Shown here: one piece after another, positions 17,811-27,046 of the stretch | Position numbering within the stretch: position 1 is the first letter of the stretch | Layout: each line of letters begins with the position of its first letter | Assembly (NCBI GenBank): GCA_964538625.1 | Contig: CAZIGH010000021.1 | Span: forward strand, 16,428 to 80,427 | Length of the DNA: 64,000 bases | DNA from: JAEUHM01 sp964538625 | GTDB taxonomy: Bacteria; Verrucomicrobiota; Verrucomicrobiia; Verrucomicrobiales; Verrucomicrobiaceae | Direction of reading: 5' to 3' | Translations under genes and position numbers: made by a program | Notes under the pieces: generated by a model | What the model was told of the DNA's origin: nothing | The model's database searches: none | Seen by the model: only the letters and a program-made list of their open reading frames with translations

Positions 17811-18488
17811 TCATAGCTTCTTTCTGATTACCACCAGCGAGGACAACGGACAGCCTGCATGGTAGCGAGATGACGAGGACAGAGTGACCACCACTGTTTT
17901 GTCATCCTGGCAGTCGGCAGGCACATCCAGCATCAATGACATGGTGGACACTCCGGGTGGAAAATCCAGTCTTCCAGTCAGCGTCAGAACGTCCCTCACG
18001 CTCACCGCATTGCCACTCACTTTGGAGTGTACCGTCAGCGGAGCGCCGGGTTATCCCGTGCGTCTGACCACCCATTCACCTGCTTCGGCAGGACTCGCAC
18101 GGGAAATCGTCGCAGCGATGCAAACTAGCGGTTCGTCAAGACCCTGCGGATGCGTGTTGTTGAAGTAGTGCTCCATGTTTGCGTAGCCTCCAGCCGAGAG
18201 TTTCATCCTGTCCCTGGCATCTGTCGGGTCCAGCCCGAACTGCGTTTCCCAAAAGTCGGGAAGTCCATCTTCATCCCGGTCAGCAGGTTCCGGAAGGGAG
18301 CGGTAGTCAGGCCAGCGTTCGTGTGGAGCCAGGTCTGTTTCCTTTTCAATGATGCGTCCAGTGCCATCACGAACGGCACGAACGATCCGGAGGTCCACGG
18401 CATCCCGTGCTGGCAGCGTGGCTCCAGCGTCACGTGGCACCGCGTTCGCCCCTTCCTGGGTGCCCTGGAACGAGCACCCTACTAGCAT
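17811..18488 (-). pseudogene. Truncated pectate lyase C-terminus with an in-frame TAA
   Basis: Two adjacent open segments, 18488-18051 and 18050-17811, are in the same frame and separated only by one TAA (18053-18051). The first gives DAGATLPARDAVDLRIV, then DRDEDGLPDFWETQFGLDP, the characteristic C-terminus of polysaccharide lyase 1 (pectate lyase) proteins. After the stop the frame continues directly into PGAPLTVHSKVSGNA and a Calx-beta-like domain, exactly as a read-through product would. The catalytic beta-helix is missing: upstream of 18488 the frame is closed by a TGA. This is a doubly broken remnant. Whether the 92-codon tail is expressed is unknown. Confidence 0.8.
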
Positions 18489-18671
18489 TCTGACAACGCA
18501 TCAAGGAACAGGCGTCCAACTCTGAACCGATGAACGACAACGGACGCCAGTTCACAACTTCCCTCCTAGCCGCACCACAAACTAGCGACTGTCGATCTGC
18601 CAGCCAGAAACCTTCCCGCTTGACGTTATTCTTCATGCACCCGCTGCGTTACGCCGCTCTTCCCATCTATC

Positions 18672-20105
18672 ATGAATTCCTCTGACCAGTCCCCACAAAC
18701 GTCCCGCCGTCACTTCGTCAAACAAACGACTACCGGGTTGGCCTTCACTTTCCTTCCCGCTTACTTGACCAGCGCTCGTGCAGCCGACAATCCAAAACTT
18801 CCACCCAGCCGCCGAATCAATCTGGGCTGCATTGGCGTCGGTGGACGAGCAGGCAGTGTCATTCCAGGACTCACTGCTGGCGGCATGGCCACCCCGGTGG
18901 CATTCGCGGATGTGGACTTCGTATCCGCAAAGGGAGTGGAGAAGAATCTGAAGGCATTTCCAGATGTGAGGCGCTTCCACGACTTTCGCGAGATGCTGGA
19001 CAAAATGGGAAGGGACATCGATGCGGTAAGCGTCGTGACGCCGGATCATACTCATTTCACCGCCGCTATCAGCGCCATGGCTCTGGACAAGCATGTCTAT
19101 GTGGAGAAGCCCCTCACGCACACCTTTGAGGAGGCAGAAATCCTCATGCGAGCCGAGAAGAAGTTCAATGTGGTCACTCAGATGGGTAACCAGGGCCACA
19201 CCTCCGCAGGGGCCGAGCAGTTCAAGCAAATGCGAGCAGCTGGGATCTTGGATGACGTTGTGAAGATCGACGCCTGGAAGTCCCCCTCCCTATGGTTCAT
19301 GAACGCAGCGGAGCGCATCAACGGCTACCCTGCGGCGGAACCTATGCCTGAATCTTTGAAGAGCTGGGATCTCTGGTGTGGGCCTCAGGAGATGAGAGGC
19401 TTTAGTAAAATGTATCACCCCTTCAACTGGCGCGGCTTCCACCTCTATGGCGGCGGCATGTTCGGAGACTGGGGTGCCCACATCATTGACTTTGCACACG
19501 ATCACCTCAATCTCGGCCTACCTACCCGCATCACACCGCTGGAACTGGCAGACTACAACCAAGTCAGCTTCCCTCTCAGTTCAGATATCAGGTTCGAGTT
19601 TCCAGCACGTGGCGAAAAGCTGCCCCCCGTGGAGCTGCACTGGAGAGCAGGGGGTAACCTCAATATAGAAGTGGCTGAGAAATACGGCGACCCTGGACAG
19701 GATGGAAAAACCTACATTCCAAATCCCGGTGCCACGGGCTCGCTTCTTCACCGAAAGCAAGGAGACTACCTCATCCAGCGCGGCTCGCATGACCGCCACT
19801 CCACCATCTACCCCAGAGCGAAAATGGTGGAGTTCAAAGACGCAGTCGCCCTCCATCCACCCAAGTACAACCACTTTGAAAGTTTCATCCAGGCTTGCAT
19901 GGGAAATGGAACCACGGAGTCGCCCTTCAGCGTGGCTGGTGTGCTCACGCAGGTGCTGAATCTGGGTACCATCGCCGAGTATCTGAATGTTGATCTCCAG
20001 TTCGATCCCAAGACGAAACGATTCATTGGCAACGATGAAGCCAACGCACGACTTGCAGGTCCACCTCCACGGGCAGAGTGGGCAGACTGCTACAAACTCG
20101 CTTAA
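18672..20105 (+). CDS. Tat-exported Gfo/Idh/MocA-family oxidoreductase
   Basis: 477 residues. The N-terminus has a twin-arginine signal (SRRHFVKQTTTGLAF, cleavage likely after ARA). The NAD(P)-binding motif follows (INLGCIGVGGRAGSVI), then the family motif EKPLTHTFEEAE with the conserved Lys in VEKP, and the C-terminal substrate domain (GGGMFGDWGAHIIDFAHDHLNL). These enzymes oxidise or isomerise sugars or cyclitols using tightly bound NAD(P). Some Tat-exported members carry the cofactor out folded, as glucose-fructose oxidoreductase does. First gene of the 18672-28276 run. Confidence 0.92.
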   Translation: MNSSDQSPQTSRRHFVKQTTTGLAFTFLPAYLTSARAADNPKLPPSRRINLGCIGVGGRAGSVIPGLTAGGMATPVAFADVDFVSAKGVEKNLKAFPDVRRFHDFREMLDKMGRDIDAVSVVTPDHTHFTAAISAMALDKHVYVEKPLTHTFEEAEILMRAEKKFNVVTQMGNQGHTSAGAEQFKQMRAAGILDDVVKIDAWKSPSLWFMNAAERINGYPAAEPMPESLKSWDLWCGPQEMRGFSKMYHPFNWRGFHLYGGGMFGDWGAHIIDFAHDHLNLGLPTRITPLELADYNQVSFPLSSDIRFEFPARGEKLPPVELHWRAGGNLNIEVAEKYGDPGQDGKTYIPNPGATGSLLHRKQGDYLIQRGSHDRHSTIYPRAKMVEFKDAVALHPPKYNHFESFIQACMGNGTTESPFSVAGVLTQVLNLGTIAEYLNVDLQFDPKTKRFIGNDEANARLAGPPPRAEWADCYKLA

Positions 20106-20222
20106 ACTTGAACCTTATACGCGGTCACCGCTTGGGGAGAGAGTCCACCGAAAAGTTTTTCCTCTTTTTGTCCAATATGGCTACGCGTGCGCCTTTCACA
20201 TGATCTCTCTCTGGATTCCACA

Positions 20223-21458
20223 ATGAACCGTCGTCACTTTCTTCAGTCCTCCATCTCCACTGGTTTTGCCGCTGCGCTCCCAGCACCCGCTGCCACAGGG
20301 CGCAAACAACGCATTCTCCTGCGCAACGGGTGGCAGAGTCAGAACATCGGAGACATAGCCCACTACATGGGAATGATGGAACTGCTTCGGCATCATCAAA
20401 TCGATGCCGACGTCCAGTTCTGGAGTAGCAACATGGAGAATGGTGCAGATGCACTGTTTCAAAAGCACTTCCCTGAGGTTCCGTTCTTCAAGGACAAAGA
20501 GAGCGTAACCAGGGCATTCAACGAATGTGACTTTTTCATCCACGGCTCCAGCTCGGGTTTTGGTGCATGGAAAGATGCGAGACGCTGGCATGACGAGACA
20601 GGGAAACCCTTCGGTGTCATGGGCATCTCTCTCACCAGTGCCGAGCCTGAAATGATTGAGACGCTCAAGCTCGCCAAGTTTGTCTATTTTCGGGATGGCA
20701 TCTCTGCGCAGGCCGCACCTGTCATCTTCGGCCTACCCAGACCACCCGCCATGGGCTGGGGACCGGATACTGCTTTTGGTATCACTAAGCTTCGTAATGA
20801 TGAACGCGCTACCGCCTACCTGAAAGCGAACGGCCTGGAGGAGGGCAAGTTCCTCTGCTGCATTCCGCGGTATCGCTGGACGCCCTTCTGGACACTGCAC
20901 AAGGATCGCCCGCTCGACCCGGTGAAAGCGACCCGAAACGAAGAGATGAAGGAACCTGACCACGCCCCCTACCGAGAAGCCATCATCCGGCTCGTGCGTG
21001 AGGCTGGAGTCAAAGTGCTCGTGACCCATGAGGATCAGACGCAGATCCAGCTCGGAAAGGAAGTGCTCTATGACCCACTTCCCGCTGATGTGAAAAAGAA
21101 GGTTGTCTGGCGAGACAGCTATTGGCTCACAGATGAGGCCCTCAGCATCTACGTGCGCAGCCTTGGATTGTTTGGAAATGAAATGCACAGCCCCATCATG
21201 TGCATTGCCAACGGCATACCTGCTAGCGTCGGACGCTGGGACGAGCAGACGAACAAGGGCTTCATGTGGAGAGACATCGGCCTGGATGAATGGCTCTTCA
21301 CCATGGATGATGAGGCCCGCGTGGCACAGATTCCCGAGACCGTGCTCTCCTTTGCCAAAGACCCTGCCGGATGCAGAGCGAAGGCTGAGAAGGCGCGCCA
21401 GATCGTCCTCGCTAAACAACAGGAACAGTTCCACACGCTGCGTCAGGCACTGGGTTGA
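20223..21458 (+). CDS. Tat-exported polysaccharide pyruvyl transferase-family protein (copy 1)
   Basis: 411 residues from the ATG at 20223; the frame runs back to 20187, but only 20223 gives a Tat signal (NRRHFLQSSISTGFAAALP). The mature part begins with the family pattern ILLRNGWQSQNIGDIAH and ends with GLFGNEMHSPIMCIANGIPA, which resembles the late conserved block of pyruvyl-transferase (PS_pyruv_trans) proteins. Characterised relatives move ketal pyruvate from phosphoenolpyruvate to sugars in the cytoplasm, so export is odd. It is paralogous to the protein at 27047. Confidence 0.85.
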   Translation: MNRRHFLQSSISTGFAAALPAPAATGRKQRILLRNGWQSQNIGDIAHYMGMMELLRHHQIDADVQFWSSNMENGADALFQKHFPEVPFFKDKESVTRAFNECDFFIHGSSSGFGAWKDARRWHDETGKPFGVMGISLTSAEPEMIETLKLAKFVYFRDGISAQAAPVIFGLPRPPAMGWGPDTAFGITKLRNDERATAYLKANGLEEGKFLCCIPRYRWTPFWTLHKDRPLDPVKATRNEEMKEPDHAPYREAIIRLVREAGVKVLVTHEDQTQIQLGKEVLYDPLPADVKKKVVWRDSYWLTDEALSIYVRSLGLFGNEMHSPIMCIANGIPASVGRWDEQTNKGFMWRDIGLDEWLFTMDDEARVAQIPETVLSFAKDPAGCRAKAEKARQIVLAKQQEQFHTLRQALG

Positions 21459-21516
21459 TTCTGATTTGATGACAAAGGTTTGCCATCAGGCTGACTTTTT
21501 GACAAAACATCACAAC

Positions 21517-24500
21517 ATGCGCCCAACCTCGCTACTCCTCTGGTCCCTCGCGGCTCTCACGTCGGCCATGCCTCTCTGTGGTCAGGTTGTGATCAATGAA
21601 GTCATGGCCGCCGGCTCTGACCGCCTGTTGCAGTGGTCCGCTACCGGCGTGCCCAAGCTGGGATTTGGCACGCCATGGTATGCCCCCGCTTACAGTGATG
21701 CGAACTGGCTCAGTGGAAATGGTCCCTTTGGCTTTGGCGGTTTCAACAACGTCAGTCCCGCGCCTACCATTACCACCAACGTGGCCTCCCAGATGATGAA
21801 CCTCACGCCGACCATGTATCTGCGGAAGTCATTCAACATCACGAGTGCCCAAGCAGCCAGCAGTGGTGTCGTCTCCATGGAGATCAAGTACAATGACGGA
21901 TTCGTCTGCTATCTCAACGGCGTCGAAGTAGCGCGGAGAAATGCAGGGCCAGTGAACGAGTTCAAGTATCGGGACTCCTTTGCGGCCATGGGCACACCGG
22001 CACACACTGAGTCCACCCTCACACCCTACTTGAGGACTGAGACCATTCCTCTCGGCCCCGCCAATGCAAGGCTGGTGGCAGGGACCAACGTCATCGCCAT
22101 CCACGCCCTCAATCACTGGGAGAACACCACCCTTCACAACACCTCCAATGACACGCTGACGGGCATCAACAACAGCAACAACTTTTACATCTCGTGCGAT
22201 GTGCGTCTGGCGGATACCACGCCCGTAGTAACCAGCCACACAGCATGGAAGTACCTCCCGGGACTCGTGGAACCAAGCGGCGGCGTTTATGATCCATCCA
22301 CCCTCTTCACTGCCAAACAGAATGTCCCCTGGGGTCGCCCGGCCTACGATGACAGCACCTGGAGCAGCGGGCCTGGCCCCCTTGGCGCGGGACCACCACC
22401 CGGCGGCGTGACGTTGGGAACCAACCTCAGTGCTCAGATCCCCGGACAAGCCACTTCCCTCTACATCCGCACCGTATTCAACGCCACAGCCACTCATCTG
22501 GGTGATACGCTGCCCCTTCAGTTGCTCGTGGATTGGGATGATGGCTTCGTAGCTTACCTCAACGGTGTTGAGGTAGCACGTGACCGCATGGACTTGGCCA
22601 ACAGCTTCACTCCTCACAACGCGGTAGCCTCCAGTGCAAGGACCGCAGGCAGCTACACGACTTACAGCCTGGACATTCCAGCACGGCACCTGTCCACCGG
22701 CTTGAACGTCTTCGCCATTCAAGTGCACAACGTGGATTTGAATGATGCAGATCTTTTCATTCGCGCACAGCTTCGCACTCACCCCTCTGCCTCCAACGCC
22801 ATCTTGGTGCAGCCAAACGCCACCTGGAAGTATTTCGTCGGAACCTCGGAACCTCCCACCACTGAAGATGAAGACACCGACAGTGAAATCGAAGGGCCAG
22901 AATCTTCACCAGACTGGATTGAGCTTTACAACATGGGAGCAGAGCCAGTGTCCCTCGCGGGCTGGCGCCTGAGCGACAATCCCGCCTCACCCAACAAGTG
23001 GACGTTTCCAGCCGGAGCTACCATTCCTGCTGGCGTCTACCTCGTCATCCTATGCGATGACTTGAACATCACAAATCCGGGCGCGGGTGGCTACTACCAC
23101 ACCAGCTTCAAGCTCAGCAGTGGTGGCGAAAGCGCGTTGCTCACCGACTCCTCCGGGAACTTGGTGGACAGCATCACCTTCGGCCCTCAGGGAGCCTTTA
23201 CCAGCTTCGGACGAGCCGCAGACGGACAGCTCGTGTTTCTCAACGAACCCAGTCCCGGCGCTGCGAACAGCGGCCCCACCGCTACTGCCCAGGTCGAGCC
23301 CGTCCAGTTCAGCATAGTCCCAGGATTCCATGCTTCCTCACAGACTATCACCCTGAGCACCGCTACCAGCGGTGCCACCATTCGGTTCACGCAGGATGGC
23401 ACGGAACCCACAGAGAACACGGGCACCGCTGGCACCGGTGTTACCATCACCACCTCACGAGCCATCAGAGCGCGTGCATTCAAAACAGGCATGTTGCCCT
23501 CTCCTACCACCACGGGCACTTACTTGATCAACGAACCCGCCGCACGCCGCAGCGTACGTGCCGTCTGCCTCGTGGGTGACGAGCAGCGCAGCCTCTACCG
23601 GCCCTTTGGAGTTATGGCCATCGCTGGTGGATCGTGGACCAACTTCACGGCTCCCGCACCCACGGGAAACAACGGTGTATGGACGCAGACAGGAGCTACG
23701 CCCGGCAGTGCAGTAGATCTGATGGCCTACAACAATCCAAACCATCGAGGGAAGTTCACCGAACGTGTAGCCAATCTGGAAGTACTCCACCCAGACGGCA
23801 CGACCGGACCCAACGTCAGCTTCGGACTTCGCATCGCGGGTAGTCCTCACGCGCGGCCGCGCTACCGGCTGACAAACCAGAATCGTCTGCCCGGAGCCAG
23901 CCCAGCTCCCAATGATGGCATCTGGAGTACCACCGACTACACACAGAAGCCTTCATTCAACTTCTTCTTCCGCGGCGACTACAGTGACGATCTGGAATGG
24001 CCCCTCTTTGAGGGGTCACCTCTCACCACCTTTCATTCTTTGCGAATGCGCGCCGGAAAGAACGATGTGACAAACCCCTTCATTGAAGATGAATACATGC
24101 GGCGTCTCTTCACGAGCACCGGCCAGCGAGGCAGCATGGGCATGATCAATACCCTGTATGTAAATGGTGTCTATAAAGGCTACTTTAATCTCTGCGAGCA
24201 CCTGAGGGAGCAGTTCTTTCAGAAGCAATACAACAGTGACAAGGCTTGGGACGTCCGCCAAGTCACCACGATCGCCAGTGGCGACGGACTCGCCTTCCAG
24301 GAAATGATCACGTTCCTGCGCAACAATCCACAGAACATCACTGCCAACTACAACGGCATGAAGCAGCGACTCGACATGGTCAACTTCATTGACTACCTGC
24401 TCACCAACATCATCGCCGTCACCGGCGACTGGCCGCATAACAACTTCGTTTGCAGCCGTGAACGCAGCCCTTCAGGTATCCACCGGTACCATCTCTGGGA

Positions 24501-27033
24501 TGCAGAAGGAGCGTTCGGTGACTTCGGCGGAAACGTGCGCACCAACATGTTCGTCGCCGGCACCACTGGTTCCATCGTCACGACCACCCCTGCCACAGCC
24601 GGGCTGGGTGAAGGCATCCGCATTCTTTACACCCTGCTGAGGGAAAGTCCTGAGTTTAAGATGCTCTTTGCGGACCGCATTCAGAAGCACTTCTTCAACG
24701 GTGGCTGCTTCACGGAGGCGCGAATGCTTGCAGACTGGAACGCCATGAGAGATGCCTTCGCGCCGCTCATCGCACCAACGCCAGTTCAAGATCGTGTCAC
24801 GCCCTGGTTCAATGGCGTGGGCAACCCCGCCCGCTACACCACAGGTGGTACTAACAACAGTCCCAGCCGCCGAAACGTTCTCTTCAACGGCTACTATGAC
24901 GACACGGCTGGTGGGGTTTTCGTGCCTGGGCACTTCGTCTCCGAAGGGCTCTGGCCCGCCACTGCCGCACCCGGCATCAGCCATCCCGGAGGCCAGATCG
25001 ACACTCCTCCGCTCAGCGTCACACTCACGAATCCCAATGGCACGGGAACCATCTATTACACGCTGGATGGCAGTGATCCCCGTGCTGAGGGTGGTGCCGT
25101 ACAGGGCATCGCTTACACCGCCGCCCTGTCCATTCACTACACGCTCACCCTGAAAGCTCGGGTATTGAACACCGGCGGAGAATGGAGCCCGCTCAGCGAG
25201 GCATCCTTTACGGTGAACCGCGATCCAGTTCACACCTGGAACTTCGAAAATGCCGCTACCTATCTCACCCCTTCCTTCTCCTATGGTGGCGCTTCACTCA
25301 ACGTCGCACCCGGCGGCACCACCACCGTGGAGCGCAACACTGCATCACAAGACTTCACCACGGCTCACCTGCGGATCAACAACCCCATTGGAGCCACAGC
25401 CACGCTCGCCCTGCCCACCACGGGTTTTCAGTTCATGCAACTGGAATACCAAACCCGCCGTTCTGGCCAGGGTGCAGGCACTCAGACGCTCGAATACACT
25501 ACCAATGGAACCACGTGGATGCCCTTGGATACTTTCACCATCCTGGACGCGCCTCCACAGACCCGCAGCATCGGACTCTCACACCTCGCTGCGGTCAACA
25601 ATAACCCGCAGTTCGCCGTTAGAGTGACATTCAGTCAAGGCGGTGGCGGCACTGGGGGGAACAACCGTTTTGACGACATCACCCTCTCGGGAATCCGCAT
25701 CCCGGGGCACAACTTTCCGCCCATCCTCACCGGCGCTGCCCCCGTGCGGCTTGATCCCATAGAAGCCACGTCCGCGCTCACATTCAACGTATCCACTTGG
25801 TTTACAGATGGAGACAATGATCCGCTTTCCTTCACCACCAGTAGCACTGTCTCAGCAGTCGCAGCAGCCACCATCTCGGGGAGCCAGCTTACCATTACGC
25901 CACTTCAGCGCGGAGAGACCGTCATCACGGTAAGTGCCAATGATGGCCAGAACACGCCCGTTCCTGTGACCCTGCGCGTCCTCGTTCACCCTGCGCCTCA
26001 CCTGCTCTCTGCTGGAGCGACCACCTTCACTTCATGGTCAGCCAGCCAGCCGGCAAACAGCTACCCGCCGCACATGCTCTTCCTCCAGAGTACAGAGAAT
26101 GACCCGGGACTCAGCACCACGCTCGACCGAGCTTACCAGATTCCGCTGGCAGATGCGCAGGCACCCATTGACGCCGAACTGCCCTACGCCGCCACCGGAC
26201 GGACTCGCATGAATGGACTCGGCGCTGATGGAGTGGCCTTTATCAATACCGGCCGCGGGCGCGATCTCGGCGGTGCCATCCTAGCTTGCAACACCACTGG
26301 CATGAACAATGCCACGGTCCGCTTCACCGCAGGCACCGTGATCCCAAATGTTCGCATTCAAGCCATCCGTCTTCAGTATCGCCTGGGTAATACGGGAGCT
26401 TTCGCAGATCTGCTGGTGGATGGAAACCCTGTGGAGTATCAACGCAGTGCCACTACCGGACACAGCACCGCCTTTGGTCCCATCTCCCTTCCACCCGCAC
26501 TGCTGAATCAGCCTTACGTCCAGCTCCTGTGGCGTTACTACTTTGTGTCTGGCACTGGAGCACGCGCCCAACTGCGGCTGGATGACATCATGCTCACCGC
26601 AGACTACGGATCTACCGCCACCTACCAGCAGTGGCGCGGCATGGCGTTTGGAAATCCGGTCCAGTATGAGGACCCCATCGTCTCTGGCCCTTTGGCGAGC
26701 GCGCCGAACGATGGTGTGACGAACCTCATCCGGTATGCGCACGGCGCTGGTCCTTATGAACCTATCTCTCATTTGCTGCCCGTGTTTGAGGAGGTGAATG
26801 GAAGCCGCATCTTCCGCTTCCGCTACGACGCGGCAAAGCCCGGCCTCCGTTGGCGTGTCCGAGCGTCCACTAGCATAGGGAGCTGGCCACACATTTTGTT
26901 TGATTCTGCGGTCAGCCCCATCCCGCCACTACAGTCTGGTTGGCTGCTGGTCCCCGTGCCAGAGAGCTTGCAAGGGGCCCCCGAACCCGACAGCAAAACC
27001 TACCTGCATCTTGAAATCCAGCACACCCCGTAA
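21517..27033 (+). CDS. Giant CotH-kinase / lamin-tail surface protein
   Basis: 1838 residues from the ATG at 21517, which begins a signal peptide (LLLWSLAALTSAMPLCGQ); the frame is open further upstream only over the end of the previous gene. Approximate domains: two jellyroll repeats near 60-220 and 270-420 (YNDGFVCYLNGVEVA, WDDGFVAYLNGVEVA), a lamin-tail domain at 450-570 (DWIELYNMGAEPVSLAGW), a chitobiase-C-terminal-like domain at 596-668, a CotH kinase-like domain at 675-1095 (FGLRIAGSPHARPRYRL, YFNLCEHLREQFF, YHLWDAEGAFGDFG), a second chitobiase-like domain at about 1150-1230, and further beta-sandwiches. CotH proteins are secreted atypical protein kinases. It is flanked by the two pyruvyl-transferase paralogues. 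Confidence 0.87.
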   Translation: MRPTSLLLWSLAALTSAMPLCGQVVINEVMAAGSDRLLQWSATGVPKLGFGTPWYAPAYSDANWLSGNGPFGFGGFNNVSPAPTITTNVASQMMNLTPTMYLRKSFNITSAQAASSGVVSMEIKYNDGFVCYLNGVEVARRNAGPVNEFKYRDSFAAMGTPAHTESTLTPYLRTETIPLGPANARLVAGTNVIAIHALNHWENTTLHNTSNDTLTGINNSNNFYISCDVRLADTTPVVTSHTAWKYLPGLVEPSGGVYDPSTLFTAKQNVPWGRPAYDDSTWSSGPGPLGAGPPPGGVTLGTNLSAQIPGQATSLYIRTVFNATATHLGDTLPLQLLVDWDDGFVAYLNGVEVARDRMDLANSFTPHNAVASSARTAGSYTTYSLDIPARHLSTGLNVFAIQVHNVDLNDADLFIRAQLRTHPSASNAILVQPNATWKYFVGTSEPPTTEDEDTDSEIEGPESSPDWIELYNMGAEPVSLAGWRLSDNPASPNKWTFPAGATIPAGVYLVILCDDLNITNPGAGGYYHTSFKLSSGGESALLTDSSGNLVDSITFGPQGAFTSFGRAADGQLVFLNEPSPGAANSGPTATAQVEPVQFSIVPGFHASSQTITLSTATSGATIRFTQDGTEPTENTGTAGTGVTITTSRAIRARAFKTGMLPSPTTTGTYLINEPAARRSVRAVCLVGDEQRSLYRPFGVMAIAGGSWTNFTAPAPTGNNGVWTQTGATPGSAVDLMAYNNPNHRGKFTERVANLEVLHPDGTTGPNVSFGLRIAGSPHARPRYRLTNQNRLPGASPAPNDGIWSTTDYTQKPSFNFFFRGDYSDDLEWPLFEGSPLTTFHSLRMRAGKNDVTNPFIEDEYMRRLFTSTGQRGSMGMINTLYVNGVYKGYFNLCEHLREQFFQKQYNSDKAWDVRQVTTIASGDGLAFQEMITFLRNNPQNITANYNGMKQRLDMVNFIDYLLTNIIAVTGDWPHNNFVCSRERSPSGIHRYHLWDAEGAFGDFGGNVRTNMFVAGTTGSIVTTTPATAGLGEGIRILYTLLRESPEFKMLFADRIQKHFFNGGCFTEARMLADWNAMRDAFAPLIAPTPVQDRVTPWFNGVGNPARYTTGGTNNSPSRRNVLFNGYYDDTAGGVFVPGHFVSEGLWPATAAPGISHPGGQIDTPPLSVTLTNPNGTGTIYYTLDGSDPRAEGGAVQGIAYTAALSIHYTLTLKARVLNTGGEWSPLSEASFTVNRDPVHTWNFENAATYLTPSFSYGGASLNVAPGGTTTVERNTASQDFTTAHLRINNPIGATATLALPTTGFQFMQLEYQTRRSGQGAGTQTLEYTTNGTTWMPLDTFTILDAPPQTRSIGLSHLAAVNNNPQFAVRVTFSQGGGGTGGNNRFDDITLSGIRIPGHNFPPILTGAAPVRLDPIEATSALTFNVSTWFTDGDNDPLSFTTSSTVSAVAAATISGSQLTITPLQRGETVITVSANDGQNTPVPVTLRVLVHPAPHLLSAGATTFTSWSASQPANSYPPHMLFLQSTENDPGLSTTLDRAYQIPLADAQAPIDAELPYAATGRTRMNGLGADGVAFINTGRGRDLGGAILACNTTGMNNATVRFTAGTVIPNVRIQAIRLQYRLGNTGAFADLLVDGNPVEYQRSATTGHSTAFGPISLPPALLNQPYVQLLWRYYFVSGTGARAQLRLDDIMLTADYGSTATYQQWRGMAFGNPVQYEDPIVSGPLASAPNDGVTNLIRYAHGAGPYEPISHLLPVFEEVNGSRIFRFRYDAAKPGLRWRVRASTSIGSWPHILFDSAVSPIPPLQSGWLLVPVPESLQGAPEPDSKTYLHLEIQHTP

Positions 27034-27046
27034 CAACACTTCCCTG

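Noticed and set aside
18470..18488. MLVGCS at the start of the pectate lyase remnant as a lipobox
   Set aside because: It resembles L-V-G-C but has no preceding hydrophobic signal or basic region, and a TGA closes the frame just upstream; it is chance.
21492..21505. CTTTTTGACAAA before 21517, also on the minus strand before 17738, as a shared promoter
   Set aside because: Two copies only; if TTGACA were a -35 box, the -10 would fall inside the coding region.
22742..22972. Short extra frames inside the giant CotH gene
   Set aside because: The long frame is continuous and domain-rich; the inner frames are by-products of its composition.
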